Assembly (NCBI GenBank): GCA_039619475.1
Contig: CM077115.1
Coordinates: forward strand, 539,866,315 to 539,930,314
Reading direction: 5' to 3'
From: Icerya purchasi
Taxonomy: Eukaryota > Arthropoda > Insecta > Hemiptera > Monophlebidae
DNA length: 64,000 nt
Shown here piece by piece: positions 12,840 through 26,211 of this stretch. Each line of letters starts with the position of its first letter. Position 1 is the stretch's first letter. Under the pieces are notes generated by a model. The model was given only the letters and a program-made list of their open reading frames with translations, was not told the origin of the DNA and did no database searches. Position numbers and translations under genes: made by a program.

Positions 12840-13381
12840 AATTTTTAGTTTTAGCTTTAGCTTACGTATTATCGTTGAAGCCAGCTACCAGTATTTTAGG
12901 ACTGGGGAATGTGTGTAATTAATTTTAGATTTTACTTTTTTTTTCTTTTTTTTTTTAGATTTTATTCTATATATTCTTTTATTTTAATTTTCATTAATTT
13001 CTGCGGCTTTTTACTACTCCTTACTTGTTTCCTTGTTATTACTGACTTGTAAGTAAGTTGTAAATGTTATCATTTAAGATTGTTTGTAAACATGGGCTAC
13101 TAACATGTACTATGCAGTTTTTATTATTGTTTTTGTATGTACCATATTCGTTAATTTTGAGATGTATTAGTTAAGCCAGTAGGCAATAGTGGCCCATGTA
13201 TAATAATTCCAACATGCATGTTTAAGTTTAGCTTTCTTAAATCTTCATGTCAAACACAAATTGTATTCCTATTATATTCGCTACTCGCGCTAACGGAGCG
13301 CATTTGCGACTTCAATTAATTACTTAGTATATATAATTACCGTTGTACGTATTCCAAAATATATGATTTGATTTGATTTGA
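12840..13381 (+). mobile_element. Candidate LINE 3' end with (TTTGA)n tail, copy 2
   Basis: It ends with a ctactcgcgc...gcgcattt motif near 13283-13305 and a GATTTGATTTGATTTGA tail at 13365-13381, like copy 1. No protein block is visible. The identification rests only on this shared ending. Confidence 0.4.
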
Positions 13382-13739
13382 AATGAACTTTCGGTATATT
13401 ACATTATACTCTTGTTGCAACTTCGAAATAACAACCTGGAACGGCATCACTTAAAAAGGACGCTACGAACGATTGATAGCAACAGGTAGACGTAAATCAA
13501 TCAGAGCGTGTTGCTTCTTATAACTTGCAACAACTTTCGTTTACTAGTGCCTATTTTTAGATCCGTTTAATTTTTATTGTTCAGTCATATTAATTGATAC
13601 AATATACGATGAAAAATATAAAAATTACATTAAATATATATAAAACAACCATTTTATGTGAGATAAAAATAATTGGCTACTATACAACACTGCAACAACT
13701 CCACCGGCCACCACCACTGACTATATGATATACATTTTG

Positions 13740-13784
<45 letters not shown>

Positions 13785-14987
13785 ACATAAAAATAAAAAC
13801 CCATATAAAACGGACAGCGTTGAAAATGAATAACTAGGAGTTTGTAGAAATAGCAAATAACGTTCAGCAAATGTTTTTGAAATGCACGATTGACAATAAC
13901 GCGTAGGACTGTTATTAGACGAATGTAAATTCGGAAAATAACACCGCAACGCAACAAATTTGAGAACGGAAAACCTGGAAGACAAAAAGATCTTATCCGT
14001 TCAAAACCACTATCTATGATAATCTCACCTTCAGCGACTCCTTTCGTTGTTCCATACCACACTATTCCTGGCGATCCATTGGTTAAGGCTTTAACTTTTC
14101 TCTCTAAAGCAGGCATTAATTGAAGCGCCCATCACGTTGATTCAATTACTACAACGCTTTGGAATCATGTCCCAATATCTACTTACCTTTAATAGATTCC
14201 TGAAAATACCTAACCTTTCCCTATCCGTGTCTTAAATAGTATTGGATAAATCTGTCTCCTTCCCCAACCACATACACATATATACGGACGTAGTCAAAGA
14301 CTGTATCGGCTCCTGTAACTTCCACTGAGTCTAGGCGCCGTAATAGCCCAAGTAGTTTACACGCAGCACCCAAATTTTTACTTTAAAAAAAACAAAAAGA
14401 AGTATCACGGCTTTATTCGGAGATTATAACCTATTTCCCCTTTTTCTGTTCTGAATTTCATTCTGGAATTTAATATGGACAAATAATTGTAATTGATGGA
14501 TCATAGAACAACAAGACAGCCAAGTATGCACGCAAAATGGATAAAAAAAAATAAAGGCGAACACATTATATTCTACAATATTAGAAATAAATACTACATA
14601 ATTCGGCGGATAATAGCATTAATGCTTGGGGAAGAATTCCGATTCTCAACGATTAAATTATTAATTAAAAATTAAATAATAAAATTGAAACTACTATAAC
14701 AATTAAATGCAAATTAATAACCTGGAACGACTTGGACTAAAATTAAGTCAATGAACGGCCTCGACCGAGCCAACCCTACAATCGCCTTAAACTATAATAA
14801 CGCGGTCATGATGTCTTTGCTTAAAATTACAAAAAAGAATTCTTTTGGCTGTCTTGCAAGGACACGGGATAACGTTCCTAGAGAGGCCAATACCTAGCGC
14901 AGTGATTCTGATTCCGCCCTGGAGTCCCCCCCCCCAAAAAAACGAACATCGACACATCGCTGAAATCAAACCCAGGTACAAAAAATT
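13382..14987. other. No gene recognised; contains a 43-base poly(A)
   Basis: The only strong feature is an uninterrupted A run at 13740-13782. Minus-strand open frames around 13,700-14,100 run into that tract and read poly-Phe; I recognise nothing in them. The sequence at 14,130-14,390 is less AT-rich and could be a decayed element. Confidence 0.5.
13740..13782. repeat. Poly(A) tract, 43 bases
   Basis: Read directly. It could be an old retroposon tail, but no source element is recognisable upstream. Confidence 0.97.
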
Positions 14988-15297
14988 TATTATAAATTAA
15001 TTGTAACTTTAGTCTCGTGTAAACCGTTTCTTTCCCATGAAAAGTGTTATGGATTCCGAAGAGTTTTATAGTTTCGCGCGCGATATTCACGCATTCGATC
15101 GATGTCCGATTTCGTTGTTTGTTTACAAGGATTGTCATTCCTCGTTTGCTGAAATCGCGCAAATTTTTCGGCAACAGTAGTTCGCGAAGAGGACGGTGTA
15201 TCGCGTACGAAACTATAAAACTCTTCGGAATCCATAACACTTTTCATGGGAAAGAAACGGTTTACACTAGACTAATGTTATAATTAATTCATAATTA
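14988..15297. mobile_element. Foldback/MITE element with ~98-bp inverted arms
   Basis: The arms are 14988-15085 and 15199-15296. A core of about 60 bases, running from gtgtaaaccg to atagtttcg, is identical between the left arm and the reverse complement of the right arm; the outer parts match with a few changes. The loop is about 113 bp. Both strands start an open frame inside the arm with the same residues (MKSVMDSEEFYSF): 47 codons on the plus strand, 66 on the minus strand (15247-15047). No target duplication is certain because the flanks are AT-rich. It looks like a non-autonomous DNA transposon or an inverted duplication of a transposon end; the superfamily is unknown. Confidence 0.85.
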
Positions 15298-15997
15298 CTA
15301 TGGTAATTGTTTTGTGCGCTCAGCAAATGTAAACAAGGAAATGACGTGTGAAATACACAACCCTACAGTTTTCATAAGAAGTCGTTATAGGAAACACTTC
15401 TCCATTTTGTGACGCTTTTCGAGTTTATGTGACAAAGTAAAGAGACATGAAAATATTAGTAATCAGTCGTATCCAAGTAAAGACATGAAATGTTCGTAAC
15501 GATTTTCCGTGACGCTCCATTTGGTAACGCTTTTCAAGTTTATGTGCCAAAGCAGACATAAAAATGGCAAAAGAATGATCATTAGGAAAAAGGAAGTGTG
15601 TATTCATCCGGCCAAAATCTAAGATGGAAGTTTTATATTTTTAAGCCACCTTAATTCTAGCTATTTCAAAATTGATCCTTTTTTTACGGCTTGTATATTC
15701 ACCATAATGGGATTTCATGAAAATGTCATATTTACAGTGACTCGAAAGGAACTATTTTGAAGTTACGATATCAATTGGTATAATTTTCACGAAAAATTTG
15801 CCTAAAAGACACTTCTTTTACTACTTTTTATCCTCAACGGAGGGAGAAGTGGGTGTAAATTAACTGGTTCTTAAAAACATCGATTTTTCGCAATAAGCTA
15901 TTTGATATTTGTTATATCTTTTGGATTTCACGTTATTATATATTTTTTCTGTCGGTTGTCCCAAAGTGGTGTCGTACATTTTTCCTTAATAGGCGGG
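15298..15997. other. No gene recognised; one diverged ~50-bp direct duplication
   Basis: Two similar stretches (about 15402-15454 and 15517-15566) share a ccattt..tgacgcttttc.agtttatgtg pattern. A minus-strand frame of 60 codons (15607-15425) crosses them and resembles nothing I know. Confidence 0.45.
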
Positions 15998-16300
15998 GGT
16001 TTTTTCCCCCGGCTCGCCTTTCGCTTTAACTCAATCACTCGAATGTATTATACTAAGAGGTTCGATTCCGAGGCAATAGGAGATGAAAAGGCAGGAAGTC
16101 AGGGAATTGTTGATGGGGATGGGAAGGAAAGGATGAAGGAAGCACTGTAAAGAGCCAGAAGACCAAGAGCTAAGATTTTTTGCGAAGGGGATAGAGAGAA
16201 GAAAGAGATAAAGAAAAACGAAAGTGGGAAGCGGGGAAAAGAGAATGATTAATTCTTGGTCTAATTAAGGAGACAATAGCAGAACGACAATTGCATCCTA
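15998..16300 (-). mobile_element. LINE-A copy 5, C-terminal remnant with internal deletion
   Basis: On the minus strand, near 16290-16185, RSAIVSLIRPRINHSLFPASH matches the C-terminal region of copies 8 and 9 closely. The HIFFEC-like block is absent, and the frame resumes near 16165-16060 with the proline- and serine-rich end (FTVLPSSFPSHPHQQF) matching the end of copy 7. A gcgaaaggcgagccgggggaaaaaa end stands where the 3' tail should be. The copy is short, 5'-truncated and internally deleted. Confidence 0.7.
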
Positions 16301-16781
16301 ATTATGATATTTACGCGCAAAATTTTTAAGTTGCTCCTAAGTTATTGCATATTTTTAATTGATTATTTAATGTTTTTGAACCCAATCTTATTAGAAATCC
16401 ACTACAATCCGAAAAAAACAAAAAAACAAAAAAAAAAATGAGAAAGGGCATTACAAAAACGAGACAACCATTAAAATTACGACTGATGTTATGCCAGGGA
16501 TAAAATGAGGCTGCAATGAAAAGAGACAAAAGAATGCAATGAGAAGGAGTAATCCGCATAAAAACTATTGTCGACCTCGGCAAAATGCTATGGCGGAAGT
16601 ACAAGACCAACCAGTCAGCTACAGTATCATGCAAAAATACTAACACGCCTCTTCTCTAACGTGTCTAAAAAAAGACAACATACTATCGCTCTAGACGTAT
16701 CAACATAGCAGGTAGTTCACCGAATATCTGTTAAAACGAAATTACATAATCACGATCACTTCACGTAACTTCTAGTGAACA

Positions 16782-16782
<1 letters not shown>

Positions 16783-16823
<41 letters not shown>
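16783..16823. repeat. (TAA)n microsatellite, possible minus-strand LINE tail
   Basis: Read directly. On the minus strand it is preceded by gaagggaataaaggta, which contains an AATAAA signal-like hexamer. It may therefore be the trinucleotide tail of the minus-strand LINE whose coding end lies at 17351-17463. Confidence 0.9.
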
Positions 16824-16824
<1 letters not shown>

Positions 16825-17350
16825 CTTTATTCCCTTCGACACTTTAAATATTACTCTTACTTTAACTTTCTACCGTTTCGATCTCTAATATCGCAGTGTA
16901 TCTTCCTACTGATCCGCAAATTCCTAACATTACACTGATTTTTATTTTAATAGGACATAAAATATTTTGTCGAAATATTATGCTCTATAAATCAAACTCT
17001 AGCACTACGCAAATTTTCCAATAGAGTAATAAAATAATAAAAATAGCATTTATTTTACATAATTCCAATTTACGAACAAGTACGTTTGTCAAAACTAAAA
17101 AAAATACATAAAATAAATCAACATTACATAACAAAATGTTATTAAAATAATTAATTTACTAGGATACATTACAGTAGGTACATAATATAAACTCCAGCTA
17201 AAATTAACGAGAAAATATGATATTTACCGTCTACACCGCTACAGAGTAATCATGTGAACCGGGGGGTTCAGCAATTTATTCAGTTTTCTTCTTCTTTGAT
17301 TAACGTGCCGTGTACTGCCGCCTAGGCCAAAGGCACTGTTAAGATACGAG

Positions 17351-17463
17351 TTAGATGGAGTGGAATAGGTTAGCGATGTTGAGGAAACGTAGGAGGCGTT
17401 CAATTTTGTCGTGATGGTCAGACAGGATTTCGGAAAGGTTGGACGACTGGAATTTTATCGGAT
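17351..17463 (-). pseudogene. C-terminal stub of an RNase H-type LINE (family B), minus strand
   Basis: The frame reads LSEILSDHHDKIERLLRFLN, then IANLFHSI and a stop (TAA, complement of 17351-17353). The spacing and ending match the last 25 residues of the stub at 2983-3150. After the stop, the minus strand continues through a 3' untranslated stretch with gcctttggcctaggcggcag and cggcacgttaatcaaag, and may run on to the TAA tract at 16783-16823. The rest of the protein is gone or unrecognisable. Confidence 0.55.
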
Positions 17464-17726
17464 TGTTCTAAAGTTCAAATGCTTACATTCGCGATAAATA
17501 TTTATCACTTTTGACCGAAATAAACGCGGCCGTAAATTGGAGAACATTTTTGTAATGTAAAAAATTTATGTATATTTTTTTCTTTCATTCGCTACAACTT
17601 TCTTCATCGTAACTTACGGAATAAATAAAGATAAAAAATTTTTTTTCCATTATTAATACTCTGCAACTTGGAATTTTTAAATTATTGCTTTTAAAATTAA
17701 CAAGTACGTATACATATATATATATT

Positions 17727-18314
17727 TGGGGAGGGGAGGATTATACAATTATGTAAAATCTTCTACGGTAGGCAATAGATTTGAGAAATACCCTTTGTCT
17801 TATAAAGAAAATCAAATAGCGACCTTTATAGAAATTTAAAAATGTTTTAACATAATTATTAAAATTTAATTTAAATTTAGTTTTTTTTAGGTGAAAAATA
17901 AAACGAAATTATAAAATTATACCTTAAATATGATAGTTTAGAAATAGTAAAAAAGATGGTATTTTTATTTTTATTTTTGTTAGTAATCCGATCCGAATTC
18001 TCTTTGTTCGCGAGCAAGTTTAAATATATATGTATTTCTCATTGAACTATTTTTACTTACATTACAAAATAAAAATTAAAAATAAATAAAAACGGCAAAA
18101 GATCGCTGATAATTACATTTAAAATAGAATAAAAAAGGAACATTAATAGTTTTACTAAAAAATAGTATTAAATATTAATTATTAAAATCCGTAGGTAAAA
18201 TTCATATAAATCTTTTCTAGCATAAATTAAGTTTCTCTGTTATACCAAATTTTTTCATAGGGAATTTGTTGTTTTTTTTTGTGGGGGGGGGTCCCCCTTC
18301 CCCCATGGATCCGC

Positions 18315-18319
<5 letters not shown>
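17727..18319 (+). mobile_element. hAT-type MITE family 1, copy lacking its left end
   Basis: About 590 bp aligns almost end to end with the complete element at 54104-54748; shared runs include ttataaaattat, aatagcgacctttatagaaa and gcaaaagatcgctgataatt. The right terminus is present (ggatccgccattg, ending at 18319). The left terminal inverted repeat is missing: homology starts at the ggggagggg run, directly after a short TA tract. A (TA)n tract also follows the right end. It has no coding capacity; mobilisation would have depended on a transposase supplied in trans. Confidence 0.85.

Positions 18320-18349
<30 letters not shown>
18320..18349. repeat. (TA)n microsatellite, then CA/TA-rich sequence
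   Basis: Read directly. It starts immediately at the right end of the truncated hAT MITE. Confidence 0.95.
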
Positions 18350-18352
<3 letters not shown>

Positions 18353-18684
18353 GCGCACACACACATATATGTATGCATGAAAGAGAGAAAGAGAGAAAAA
18401 TAAAATTATCGAAAAATAAGTTAAAAAATAATAAAAACGTACTTAACTAATGAAGAACGAAAGACCGCGATTTTCAAAATGAAACGTGAATATCAATAAA
18501 TCAAAAGTTAATTACATAAAATTCGTCAGCTAGAATATTACAGCTTCTCCGTTTTAAGGCTCTTTCGGATCCGAGTATTCAATTCTGAAGGGCATTATTT
18601 ATGACCGTATTCACGCGTGACTAATTTAATACACATAATGTAGTCAGTTATTTTATTTATTTTTTCGGTTGCTAATTTTAATTG

Positions 18685-18846
18685 CTTCTTACTTACTGTT
18701 CTCTCATTCCCTTCCTCGTCAGTCGTTCCTATTCTAGTTTCTTTCATTCAATCAATCTCGTACCAGATTAAAATCTAACATGTTATGCTCCTTGGTTGAC
18801 TGGGCTGTTACTCTTTGTTAGTGTACCCATAAAAAAAAAAAAAAAA
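18685..18846 (+). mobile_element. LINE-A copy 6, 3'-end only
   Basis: About 160 bp matching the last part of copy 7 (25222-25508): a cattcccttcctcgtcagt block, taccagattaaaatct, ccttggttgactgggctgtt and finally cgttag-like...gtacccat followed by poly(A) at 18831-18846. It is one of the shortest LINE-A insertions here and contains no usable coding region. Confidence 0.75.
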
Positions 18847-18849
18847 CGT

Positions 18850-20011
18850 TTCTTACTTATTTAGTTAAATATTTACAATATTTCCACTGCCATTGATTAA
18901 CGCAACTGTTCCTTACATACATTTGCATATATCCTTTTTCAAAGCTCTTCCGTTTACGAGCGTGAGATTGACTCCTGTTTTGAATCTGCAATTACCTGAC
19001 TGGCAGCAAACTGCCCAAATGTAAGTTGATGGTGCCTTACACTTTTCACGATCTCTTAAGCCAATCTGCGCTCACTCATCTTTCACTAGCGCAACCCACA
19101 TTACACAGCCTACACGCGTCGGCCTGAAATGTGAATTTTTCAATGTGTTTAGAACATACCAAGGGCGTACAGTACACTCTTTTGGAGAGGTGCTGATCAT
19201 TAAAATTCAAACATCATGCACCCTATTACTTATGATTCTTTCTTTAAAAGTAATCAGTTAAACTTGCATTGTTTTTCATTAATGGTAATTCCCGCGTCTT
19301 TATCTTGCCTCGTTAAATCGCACAAATAAATTTATAGTTAATATTCGCTTTAGTTCACTTTTCTGACGTATAGCAACATCGAGAACGCTTGAAGGACTCA
19401 CGTGAGTTTTGAAAGAATTATTCTTGCGTTTTTGTTCCACACTCGTCGTGCTTTTATAATGTTACAGGAAATAAAGCGCCTTTAAATTTACCCTACGACG
19501 TAACGACTTTTGTGAATCTGTTGCAAAACAATAAAATCCTTTCGTGTCACGATGGGATTTTAAACTACGCTTAGTTTTAAATAAAATCTGTCGGATTTCA
19601 CATAAACTGCACAAAATCCACACCGATAACGAGGACCGTAGTAAAATAACGATAACAGATCAGCGCTTATTATATTGGTAAATTTAGAAACGTGTTCAAA
19701 TCGGTAATAACGTCAAAAATGTGATAAGATTAGGGGAGACCGCAGCACAGTATGCTCCAGTTAACTAGTGTGACCAACCAGCTCTATACAGCAAATATTT
19801 CTCACCAGTAATATTATCTTCAAACGAACGTTGCACAAGTGTACAAAACGGACGTCATCGAACTGCAGCGAAGCGTTGCGAAATTGGAATGTAGAACCGT
19901 CAGAATACCATTAGTATCAATACCGTTACGGAAAACCTAAACGAACAATGAACGTTTACGGACTATTGTCGCCCTTCCCTACTAGCGCTTTGACCGCATC
20001 AAACAGAAGAA

Positions 20012-20049
<38 letters not shown>

Positions 20050-22870
20050 ATACACAAACTATAAACACAGATCGAGCGAACTACAGTTTCGCATTACTGT
20101 CAGTTGTATTAAGTGAACGCGATCAAATTGAACGGAAAATTTAAAAAAATCTTTTTCTAAAATTTGACAACTGAAATTTAGGAATGCACAGTAATCGATA
20201 AACATATGAACAGCGATTACGACGTTAATCTCAATAACGAAAAATATGTAGCAATTGAGTTGACTCTTCTTGTAGGTTTTGATTTTTCCCTCTGGTTTAT
20301 TACACCAGGACCTGGAAGGTAGCTTACATTTTCTCAAACTGAGCCGTGCGATTGTGTTAGCGATAACGCATTTAATGTAGATATTACATTTGACATAAGA
20401 ATCGACCAATTCTTCGTAATACTAATGATTAAGTACCTAGAATTGATTAAAAATTTACTGAAAATCGTTATCCTAAAAAAAATGCTACATAGAAAATTTC
20501 TAATTAGTGCTTGCAGAGCTTATATGCCCTATCGCCACAACACGCTATGTTGCAGCAGTGCTTGCTTGAGTACACTTTCGAATGATTTATTAATAAAATC
20601 AGGAGGAATTATGTTTACCCTAAAAAATTTATGAACATTTTTCCAAAATTAACACAGATCTCTATTTGACGAAATTCATTTTTTATACTTACTACATCTA
20701 CAAAATAAGAAATTTACGAAAATCAACACGATGTAACTGAAATGGAGTGAACGCTAAAAAAGTATAAAATCATTATTTGAAATTATAGCTTAAGTCATGG
20801 GAAAGTGAGATAAACCTACGATTTTTTTTCGAATGTCTCGGGCAGAAACTAGATTTCTATACGTGCCAACTAGTGAATATTTATATAAATAAAATCTGTA
20901 CACCGTATAGTACAGTAGTTGTTCATGCTGTAAAGCTGAAACTGTGTAGAGGTCTTCATCATCAGAATGACGGGTAATTCTCACTGCTAAGCTTTAGTCT
21001 CGATGACATGTGCACATATCTCGCTAAAAAATGTAATTCTTTTCGTGTTTTTTCTTTTTATTTATTTTATTGGCCTTGCCAACGGCAGGCGATTTTACTC
21101 ATCACAAAGGAGGCAAACACAGAAAAGAAAAAAGGAAAATCACAAAAGGCATCATTCAGAGAAGAGAGAGATGACGAGAACCGCTGAGAAAATGGAAAAA
21201 GAGCATTAAAGATAAAGACATATTAAAATCCGCACAATTAGCAATCTGTAGGAAAACAAAAGAGTAGGGCCAAAGTAGGAGAAAAGTACTGGAAAAATGG
21301 GAAAGTCTTATGTATTTGCTAACCAATTCATACATTTTTGCGATAGATCGCAGCTGTATAAAACCCCGTGAGTAATGCAGTCAGCATTGAGAAAAAAAGG
21401 AATTCCAAACCAGAAATATCGCTGCCACCAATGTGGCCGCGACTACTGCAGCGTCCACAATGTTTGTTAAGAAATGCAGGATAACACCAATTATTTGACA
21501 CTTAAATGGAAGCCGCATAAGACAAGCATACAATCCATTAAGAAAATGAAGGAGGCGGGCAACTATAAATAGGAAAAGAGTAGAATAATCGCCAAATGAT
21601 AGCACAGAACTAGTTCAAGAGAACCCAGTAGTATATATTATGACTACTATTCCAATTAAAATGCCCACAAAGTACTAGGCAAGCATCTACATTTGCACAT
21701 ATGTTCTAGTACTATATCATGAGTAATACCATAAGTTAGAGCACAGATAGTAGGATAAAATAGATGATTTTGGAGCAGTGGACGGGATAATATTTGCGGG
21801 AAGAGGCTAAGTGATAACAAGCACCATGCCACCAAGCTATAGTATGACGTCACCCACACCCACGCCCTTATGCGGGCAACGTTATTATTCTTTAACTGCT
21901 CTATCACCTGGATGTGTCCCAGCCATCCCCATTCACCCCTTGCACCTCTAGACAGCCCGACCATATTGCTCAGGGGGACACGATGACCTTGAAACCTTTA
22001 TCAGCACAGGCTTCATACGTTTTATTATGCAATGACTCATTTATCACTCGTTCCTATCAGATGACGCATCCTTTGCAGTCTCCTCTACCTTTTTTCCATG
22101 CTCAATCAACTAATCTGGAGCCAGTATTTTCCCCAATTTTCACATAGTTAGCCTATTGACGTCTACAAAAGGGGATTCTAACACATCAGAACCATTAGTC
22201 TGTGCTGTAGCAAAGTCGTGTCAAGTTTAAAGTGGTATTAGCTATTTTTCAGTGTTAATAAAGCAAAGAAAAAAAAAGAAAAAGAGTAACAAAGCAGTTA
22301 ATGCCTCAGAATTTATTCAACAATTTAGCAAAGATTTGCCCACAGATGCTGTAATATTTTACATTCCAGAGCCTATATCACCAATACCATCTACACACCA
22401 CTGCAAGCCGTGTTTGCCCCCCCCCCAATATATTTTCTTACAATAATAAAAACAACATACCAGAACAGGAAAAATATCACATATTCAATGCGCGCAACAA
22501 CCATTTTCACTACCACCACTGCAGGATAAAAGTCCTGCAGGGCTGGAACTGCCCAGATAAATTATTAATCGATGTGCCGTTATCTATGTAAAAGACAAAA
22601 ATAGCTTCATGTTTGTAGTTTTAGCCAAGTTCGCCAACAACCCATTTAGCATGTGGGGTAGTACAAAATTCTGCAGAAAGTATATGATTTTTCTTGTGTA
22701 GAATTTCTGATCCGGTCAATGGCATGTATTGATTTTTTTGAAAAAGTCGACCGCCTAACCATCACAACCCGTATAAATTGAAACGGACGAAACCGAAACC
22801 AATGACAGTAAATATAAAATTAGAAAAAATCCACACATTAGCAACTATCATAACCATATCAATGTATTAG
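18850..22870. other. No gene recognised; contains an AC tract and a possible decayed LINE end
   Basis: An (AC)n tract lies at 20017-20048. On the minus strand near 21110-21050, a tggcaaggccaataaaataa end followed by an A-rich tail resembles LINE-A 3' ends, but the protein part cannot be aligned convincingly. Open frames of 60-116 codons at 20.1, 20.4, 21.4, 21.7 and 22.3 kb are not recognised. The 22.2-22.6 kb part could belong to the capsid-like element that follows, but I cannot show it. Confidence 0.4.
20017..20048. repeat. (AC)n microsatellite
   Basis: Sixteen AC units, read directly. Confidence 0.97.
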
Positions 22871-22879
22871 GGAGCGAGG

Positions 22880-23864
22880 ACTATTGCCCGCCAGTACCGC
22901 ATTCTGATAGATACAGGAGATCACAAAGAGCGGGTAGGTGGGAACAAACTCCATTGCGCTAATGGTGGAATGTACACAATTTCTTGTCCATAGTACTCCG
23001 TGTTAAATTCCACATAGGCTAGGTACAGATGTGTAAACTTTTTTCTTATCAAAGTCTGTTACATACAGCTCTCATATGAGTACCACAACGAATTTATGTA
23101 TGCGCATAATTCTCTAATATTCGGATGATCAAACGTGGCAGCATTCTTCTTCACTTCTTCACACTATCTCCTTGTAGCAGTTGTTTTAATCATCCAACTA
23201 TGATCAGTTGTAGTGGGTAGGCTTGGTTGAGAGTAGAGGGTCCATGTCCGAAATTTAAGTGGTGTGATTCTCATTCTCTTTATTCGATTTAGTAGTGAGA
23301 CTCTTTAGCTTTATAGCTTTATCGCTAGGTTTAAGGAATGGCACATACCATGTGATGCTATTAATTGTCACAACTACCTTCTCGTCTACATCGCTGGCTC
23401 CCGATTTGCATAAGGCTATCTTATCTGTGTTGGTGCGTACCAGAACCCGGTTCTTGGGTGGCGTGTACAATACTTTTTCTATAATCCTCAAAGAACCCGA
23501 AGATAAAGTGTTGCAGAATAGTGAAGGAAAATCCTGCACCCTATTCGGCTGTCTCGGCTCTATTGCGTGTATATACTTTACTATCAGTGGTGTTTAAGGC
23601 GCTACTGCTCCGAGTCCGAGTGAAGGCTCTCCGACGATAGCAACATCTTTATCACCGAGATAATACCTGGGAGTCTGTTCATGTCCACAACATTTCCATT
23701 AATTTCATAACGCAGCTTTGAGAAAAGGAATAGCAGACCTCCTAAGCAAAAATTCAGACCCAGTGTAACTTGTCTCTCAATGTGGTGAAGTAACTTTCAA
23801 ATGAAAGGGTTATTACATCTCGCTGCTATATAGGAAACCTTATCTCATCGTTTGATCTGAATAT

Positions 23865-23866
<2 letters not shown>
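22880..23866 (-). pseudogene. Broken capsid-like protein relic of a DNA-virus-like element
   Basis: On the minus strand, several blocks in different frames line up in order with a protein family that I remember as repeated and mostly unannotated in arthropod genomes, and suspected to be a major capsid-like protein of a polinton- or adintovirus-like DNA element. Visible landmarks: NDEIRFPI near 23,860, RYEINGNVVDMNRLPG near 23,718-23,671, FFEDYRKS near 23,490, the 94-codon frame 23539-23255 with SITWYVPFLKPSD, then TLYSQPSLPTTTDHSW near 23,240-23,190 and YVEFNTEYYGQ near 23,000. At least four frame changes and several in-frame stops separate them, so it is a fossil. The N-terminal third is missing, cut off where the hAT relic begins. 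Block order and spacing support homology; the viral nature is an inference from memory, not from a search. Confidence 0.6.
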
Positions 23867-25030
<1,164 letters not shown>

Positions 25031-25221
25031 ACGCACAATACTACGTAAAAACAGGCCAACCTTTATTTAAGACGTTACTAAAAACAACTAAGTCAAAAAA
25101 CCGAAATACACGGTGCACAAAATGAAACAAACACGGGAAAATATTTAATCGCAGACGTGTGTTTGTGCAATGTTATTTTCCTATTTTTAAATAAATATAC
25201 GTATAATGTAAGTGCATTAAG

Positions 25222-25508
25222 TATATCACGCATTGTGTGATGTTAATATCATCTTCTTCGAATATTCCTTACTTTCTTCAGAACGTTCTCTCTTCTATTC
25301 TCAGCTTTTTTGGTCTTCCTACTCCATACAATGACTCTTATGTTCTCTCGTTTCCTTCCTTGTCAGTTGTTCCTATTCTAACTTCTTTCAAGATTCTATC
25401 TTATACCAGATTAAAATCTGATAAATTATGCTCCTTTTGAACTATCACTTTGATTCCTTGGTTGATTGAGCTGTTGCTCTTCGTTAGCGTACCCATAAAA
25501 AAAAAAAC
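25222..25508 (+). mobile_element. LINE-A copy 7, C-terminal end and 3' tail
   Basis: DVNIIFFEYSLLSSERSLF near 25,240-25,300 is the HIFFEC-like block with His and Cys replaced. The open frame 25237-25440 carries GLPTPYNDSYVLSFPSLSVV, matching the end of the other copies. The 3' end has ttggttgattgagctgttgc, cttcgttagcgtacccat and a poly(A) tail. It is 5'-truncated and shares its 3' end with copy 6. Confidence 0.8.
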
Positions 25509-26211
25509 AACTTTTTATTTACTTTTCATTTATAGAGATCTTTCTAGACCATCGTCGAACTCGCTGAAAAGGTAACTCTGATTAATTACATAAATACAAT
25601 AAAATCCGAAATTTGGTAATGAATAAATATTATGTATCGCACTGTTGCTGCGTGATGCTCCACTTCTACGCTTTGCTTTCCGCATACCAATGCCGATTCC
25701 ACTTTTCAGATACTCCGCCTCTAATTTCCATTAATCCAGGATTAAACGATGAATTCGCTAAACAACTTTGATTAATCGTAATCATTCATAAAATATGTTT
25801 CAAAGACTTTACGGTTGAGAAGGGATTTTACATCAATCGCGGGTGATTCAAATTTTACTAAAGTTGTGTACTCCAATCTAGAATCGGCCTTCCCCTCCAC
25901 GCAACTGAGATTAAGCTTCTTCCTTGATTAATTGACTGCCTTTTTCTTTTTTCCTCGATTATCACATCTTTTTCATCATTTCCCAATTCTCATTTTTATG
26001 ATCAACCGCCTTTCTGCACACTCACATCTCACACGCGAATTCTTAAGGTCGCTTAAATACGACGTGCATTTATTTATTTTTATTTCATTTATTACTAACT
26101 ACTATGTCGAAAAATAACATTTTAGAAATTATAACATTGTACGATTGTAATTACATTTACAATGATAATAATTAAGAATCACTAATACACTACATCTGGA
26201 TGACGTACAAT
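25509..26211. other. No gene recognised
   Basis: AT-rich; short open frames only, with no similarity that I can see. Confidence 0.6.

Noticed and set aside
13680..14116. Minus-strand open frames of 101 and 131 codons
   Set aside because: Part of each is poly-Phe from the 43-base A tract and the remainder matches no family I know.
21040..21964. Possible further LINE-A copy on the minus strand
   Set aside because: Only the A-rich 3' end resembles LINE-A; the adjoining frames do not align with the family C-terminus.
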